From: JBJEFI01 sp051873875
Lineage (GTDB): Bacteria; Bacillota; Bacilli; Bacillales; Bacillaceae_G
DNA: 6,226 nt
Reading direction: 5' to 3'
Assembly (NCBI GenBank): GCA_051873875.1
Contig: JBJEFI010000131.1
Span: 1 to 6,226 of the forward strand
Of this stretch, positions 4,296 to 6,226 are shown piece by piece. Made by a program: the position numbers and the translations under genes. Position 1 is the stretch's first letter, and every line of letters begins with the position of its first letter. The notes beneath the pieces were generated by a model. It saw nothing but the letters and a program-made list of their open reading frames with translations, had not been told where the DNA came from and ran no database searches.

Positions 4296-5000
4296 ATGAG
4301 TATGGAAGTATATGCTGCCAACAGACGTTACACAGCAAACCACGGTTGGTTAAAAAGTAATTTTAGCTTTTCTTTTGCTGAATATCATGATCCAACTAAT
4401 ATTCATTTTGGGGTAATGCGTGTATTAAATGATGATATTGTTCAACCAAGTAAAGGGTTTGGCATGCATCCTCATAAAGAGATGGAAATTGTAACAATCG
4501 TATTAGATGGCGAATTAGAGCATAAAGATAGTGCAGGGCATACGGCAAAAACAGGCTTTGGTGGTATTCAACGAATGAGTGCCGGAACCGGTATTTATCA
4601 TTCTGAGTATAATCCATCTAGAGAGAAGGAAGTAAACTTGTTACAAATGTGGTTTTTCCCAGAAGTAAATGGGCTTACACCATCTTATGAGCAAACAAGT
4701 TATGACATTAGCAAAATGAAAAATGCATTACTACCTGTTGTAACAAAAAATCCAACCTCAGATGAAGTTGCGCATATCCATCAAGATTTAACGATTTATT
4801 TATCTAATTTAGAAGAAGGAAGAGAAATCACTTTTACACAACAAGAAGGTAGACGTATTTTCTTATTTGTTATTGAAGGTAGCTTAGTTGTAAATGGAGA
4901 GACATTAAATACTCGTGATTCTGCTCGTATTAAAGATGTAGCAAATTTACAACTTACTGCATCACAACAAACAAAATTTATGTTAATTGATTTACCATAA
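4296..5000 (+). CDS. Pirin family protein (YhhW-like bicupin)
   Basis: This 234-residue protein has the length and layout of E. coli YhhW. Its N-terminal cupin carries the metal-binding set: GFGMHPHKEMEIVT gives H58 and H60, and MSAGTGIYHSE gives H102 and E104. This is the same spacing as the YhhW ligands. DGELEHKDSAGH (71-82) is the linking pirin motif. The C-terminal cupin is present but lacks such a set. Several pirins bind iron or other metals and show quercetin 2,3-dioxygenase activity in vitro; physiological substrates are usually unknown. It is cytosolic, with no signal peptide. ATG 4296 follows GAGGAG (4282-4287) at eight bases; an in-frame GTG at 4287 lies in that site and is rejected. 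An operator precedes it, and the quinone oxidoreductase gene follows 45 bases on without a clear terminator, so the two are likely co-transcribed. Confidence 0.9.
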   Translation: MSMEVYAANRRYTANHGWLKSNFSFSFAEYHDPTNIHFGVMRVLNDDIVQPSKGFGMHPHKEMEIVTIVLDGELEHKDSAGHTAKTGFGGIQRMSAGTGIYHSEYNPSREKEVNLLQMWFFPEVNGLTPSYEQTSYDISKMKNALLPVVTKNPTSDEVAHIHQDLTIYLSNLEEGREITFTQQEGRRIFLFVIEGSLVVNGETLNTRDSARIKDVANLQLTASQQTKFMLIDLP

Positions 5001-5045
5001 GAATCAGGAAAGACCTGTTCTGATAAATAAAAGGGGGACATTATT

Positions 5046-5660
5046 ATGTCAAATATTAATTTAGCAGTTATTTACTATAGTTCAACAGGAACAAACTACA
5101 CAATGGCCAAATGGGCAGAAGAAGCAGCTCAAGAAAACGGCGCAAATGTAAAAGTTTTAAAATTAACAGAAACAGCACCAATGGCAGCTATCGAATCAAA
5201 TCCAGCATGGAAAGCACATGTGGATGCAACTGTGGATGTGCCAGAAGTAACACTTGCAGATTTAGAGTGGGCAGATGCAATTATTTTTAGTGTACCAAGT
5301 CGTTTTGGTAACGTACCAGCACAATTAAAAAATTTCCTTGATACAACTGGTGGACTTTGGTTCCAAGGTAAATTAGCGAATAAAGTTGTTAGTGCAATGG
5401 CATCTGCCTCAAATGCACATGGTGGTCAAGAACAAACAATTTTACAATTGTATACTTCTATGTATCATTGGGGTGCAATTGTTGCGGCTCCTGGTTATAC
5501 AAATCCAGTTCTTTTCGCAGCAGGTGGTAACCCATACGGAACATCTGTAACAGTTGGGCAAGATGGAAAAATGATTGAAGATGTAAAAGAAGCAGTTAAA
5601 CATCAAGCAGCAAGAACAATTCAATTCGCTGGCTTTGTTAAAGAAGGTTTAAATAAGTAA
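5046..5660 (+). CDS. WrbA-like NAD(P)H:quinone oxidoreductase (flavodoxin fold)
   Basis: This 204-residue flavodoxin-like protein is of the WrbA type, which reduces quinones by two electrons using NAD(P)H and FMN and so avoids semiquinone radicals. The phosphate-binding loop of FMN is YYSSTGTNY (10-18). PSRFGN (84-89), NFLDTTGGLW (96-105) and GGQEQT (126-131) match the equivalent blocks in WrbA (PTRFGN, NFLDQTGGLW, GGQEQT). WrbA proteins are cytosolic tetramers. AAGGGGG (5031-5037) lies eight bases before the ATG. It is the second gene of the pirin operon and ends at a strong terminator. The context (MarR repressor, pirin) supports a quinone/electrophile detoxification role. I leave the symbol blank because several WrbA-like paralogues can exist per genome. 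Confidence 0.92.
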   Translation: MSNINLAVIYYSSTGTNYTMAKWAEEAAQENGANVKVLKLTETAPMAAIESNPAWKAHVDATVDVPEVTLADLEWADAIIFSVPSRFGNVPAQLKNFLDTTGGLWFQGKLANKVVSAMASASNAHGGQEQTILQLYTSMYHWGAIVAAPGYTNPVLFAAGGNPYGTSVTVGQDGKMIEDVKEAVKHQAARTIQFAGFVKEGLNK

Positions 5661-5663
5661 GAT
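5635..5663 (+). promoter_or_regulatory. Possible promoter for the methyltransferase gene
   Basis: TTGTTA (5635-5640) and TAAGAT (5658-5663) are 17 bases apart, at the 3' end of the quinone oxidoreductase gene. A transcript starting near 5670 would run straight into the terminator hairpin at 5675-5700. This is a guess; no other promoter is apparent before the next gene. Confidence 0.22.
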
Positions 5664-5674
5664 AAAGAAGAAAG

Positions 5675-5700
5675 AAGCTACTCGGTTGAGTAGCTTTTTT
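5675..5700 (+). terminator. Rho-independent terminator of the pirin-quinone oxidoreductase operon
   Basis: The arms AAGCTACTC (5675-5683) and GAGTAGCTT (5688-5696) are perfectly complementary. The loop is GGTT and a T-run of six covers 5695-5700. It lies 14 bases after the stop codon. Confidence 0.85.
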
Positions 5701-5728
5701 GTTAAACTAAAGAAAAGGAGGACAAACA

Positions 5729-6199
5729 ATGACAACAATTTATAGTGGTTATTATGAATCACCAATTGGATTAATAAAAGTAGAGGCGAATGAACAAGCT
5801 GTGACTCTTGTTGATTTTGTAGAAGAAAAGGAACAAACGTGTGAAAATGAAATTGTAAAGCGGACACTTGAGCAGTTAAACGAGTATTTTAAAGGAGAAC
5901 GAAAATCTTTTGATGTACCGTTATTTTTTAAAGGAACACCTTTTCAAGAAAAAGTATGGACAGAATTGCAGAATATTCCTTACGGTGTTACGTCTTCTTA
6001 TAAAGAACTTGCTATAAAAATAGGCAATGAAAAGGCAGTGCGAGCAGTAGGTAGTACAAATGGAAAGAATAAAATTAGTATTATCATTCCATGTCATCGT
6101 GTGATTGGAGCTAGTGGTAAATTGGTAGGTTATGCTGGTGGTTTAAATCGAAAAGAATGGCTATTACATCATGAACAACAATATCTACAAATTAAATAA
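5729..6199 (+). CDS. ogt: Methylated-DNA--[protein]-cysteine S-methyltransferase (O6-alkylguanine repair)
   Basis: This 156-residue suicide repair protein transfers the alkyl group from O6-alkylguanine (and O4-alkylthymine) to its own cysteine. The active site is IIIPCHRVIG with C122. It is preceded by the DNA-binding region: TPFQEKVWTELQNIPYGVTSSY (70-91), with the conserved tyrosine Y91, and AVRAVG with the arginine finger R105. The Asn hinge is N114, and GYAGGL (134-139) is the usual distal motif. The N-terminal domain is short (about 65 residues), and there is no Ada activator domain. One oddity is that the usual NP after the hinge is NK (K115). ATG 5729 is preceded by AAAAGGAGG (5713-5721), seven bases away. 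The gene lies 28 bases beyond a terminator, leaving little room for its own promoter. The symbol ogt versus adaB is by convention. Confidence 0.93.
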   Translation: MTTIYSGYYESPIGLIKVEANEQAVTLVDFVEEKEQTCENEIVKRTLEQLNEYFKGERKSFDVPLFFKGTPFQEKVWTELQNIPYGVTSSYKELAIKIGNEKAVRAVGSTNGKNKISIIIPCHRVIGASGKLVGYAGGLNRKEWLLHHEQQYLQIK

Positions 6200-6202
6200 A
6201 AA

Positions 6203-6226
6203 AGCTGTCCATCGAAATGGACAGCT
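6203..6226 (+). terminator. Terminator hairpin of the methyltransferase gene, cut by window edge
   Basis: The arms AGCTGTCCAT (6203-6212) and ATGGACAGCT (6217-6226) are perfect, with a CGAA loop. Six A precede the stem, and a T-run is expected just beyond the window. It starts four bases after the stop codon. Confidence 0.8.

Noticed and set aside
5001..5030. Terminator between the pirin and quinone oxidoreductase genes
   Set aside because: Only short alternative pairings (such as ATCAG/CTGAT) are possible, and no T-run follows.
1..6226. CRISPR array, tRNA, rRNA or transposase gene
   Set aside because: No regularly spaced repeats, tRNA-like cloverleaf, rRNA sequence or transposase reading frame was seen on either strand.

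Overview
The window is low-GC (about one-third G+C) Firmicute DNA. It has strong AGGAGG-type ribosome binding sites, sigma-A-like promoters (TTGACN-17-TATAAT) and T-tailed terminator hairpins. The gene families (paired fluoride channels, a PAQR/hemolysin III protein, a MarR-pirin-WrbA cluster) point to Bacillus, and the general look of the sequence suggests the B. cereus group. That assignment is inference; no marker gene is present.

Layout: (1) 1-527, minus strand: a RibD-C/dihydrofolate-reductase-like protein, complete except that the window edge falls inside its apparent stop codon. (2) 528-775: a leader with one weak promoter candidate and no recognisable fluoride riboswitch. (3) 776-1484, plus strand: two overlapping crcB/fluC genes for a fluoride channel; their opposite charge biases fit an antiparallel heterodimer. 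They end at a hairpin shared with the convergent DUF1836 gene. (4) 1497-2860: a DUF1836 gene (minus) and a PAQR/hemolysin III gene (plus), divergently transcribed from overlapping promoters with inverted repeats. (5) 2893-3515: a tandem duplication of a small PLDc_N-type membrane protein gene; the first copy is frameshifted and the second intact. (6) 3532-3702: a gene-free block with several nested hairpins, probably an interspersed repeat or RNA-like element. (7) 3720-5700: a MarR regulator resembling MhqR, a pirin, and a WrbA-like NAD(P)H:quinone oxidoreductase. (8) 5729-6199: a methylated-DNA-protein-cysteine methyltransferase, followed by a terminator cut by the window edge.

The most coherent unit is region 7. 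The same 18-base near-palindrome, TATCTTAAATTAAAGATA, lies just downstream of the -10 element both of the MarR gene and of the pirin gene. It resembles the operator I recall for B. subtilis MhqR. The simplest model is a quinone/electrophile-responsive repressor controlling itself and a downstream pirin-quinone reductase operon. The second regulatory unit is the DUF1836/PAQR divergent pair, where one protein with a MerR-like helix-turn-helix could control both promoters. The least explained segment is the hairpin-rich block at 3532-3702.
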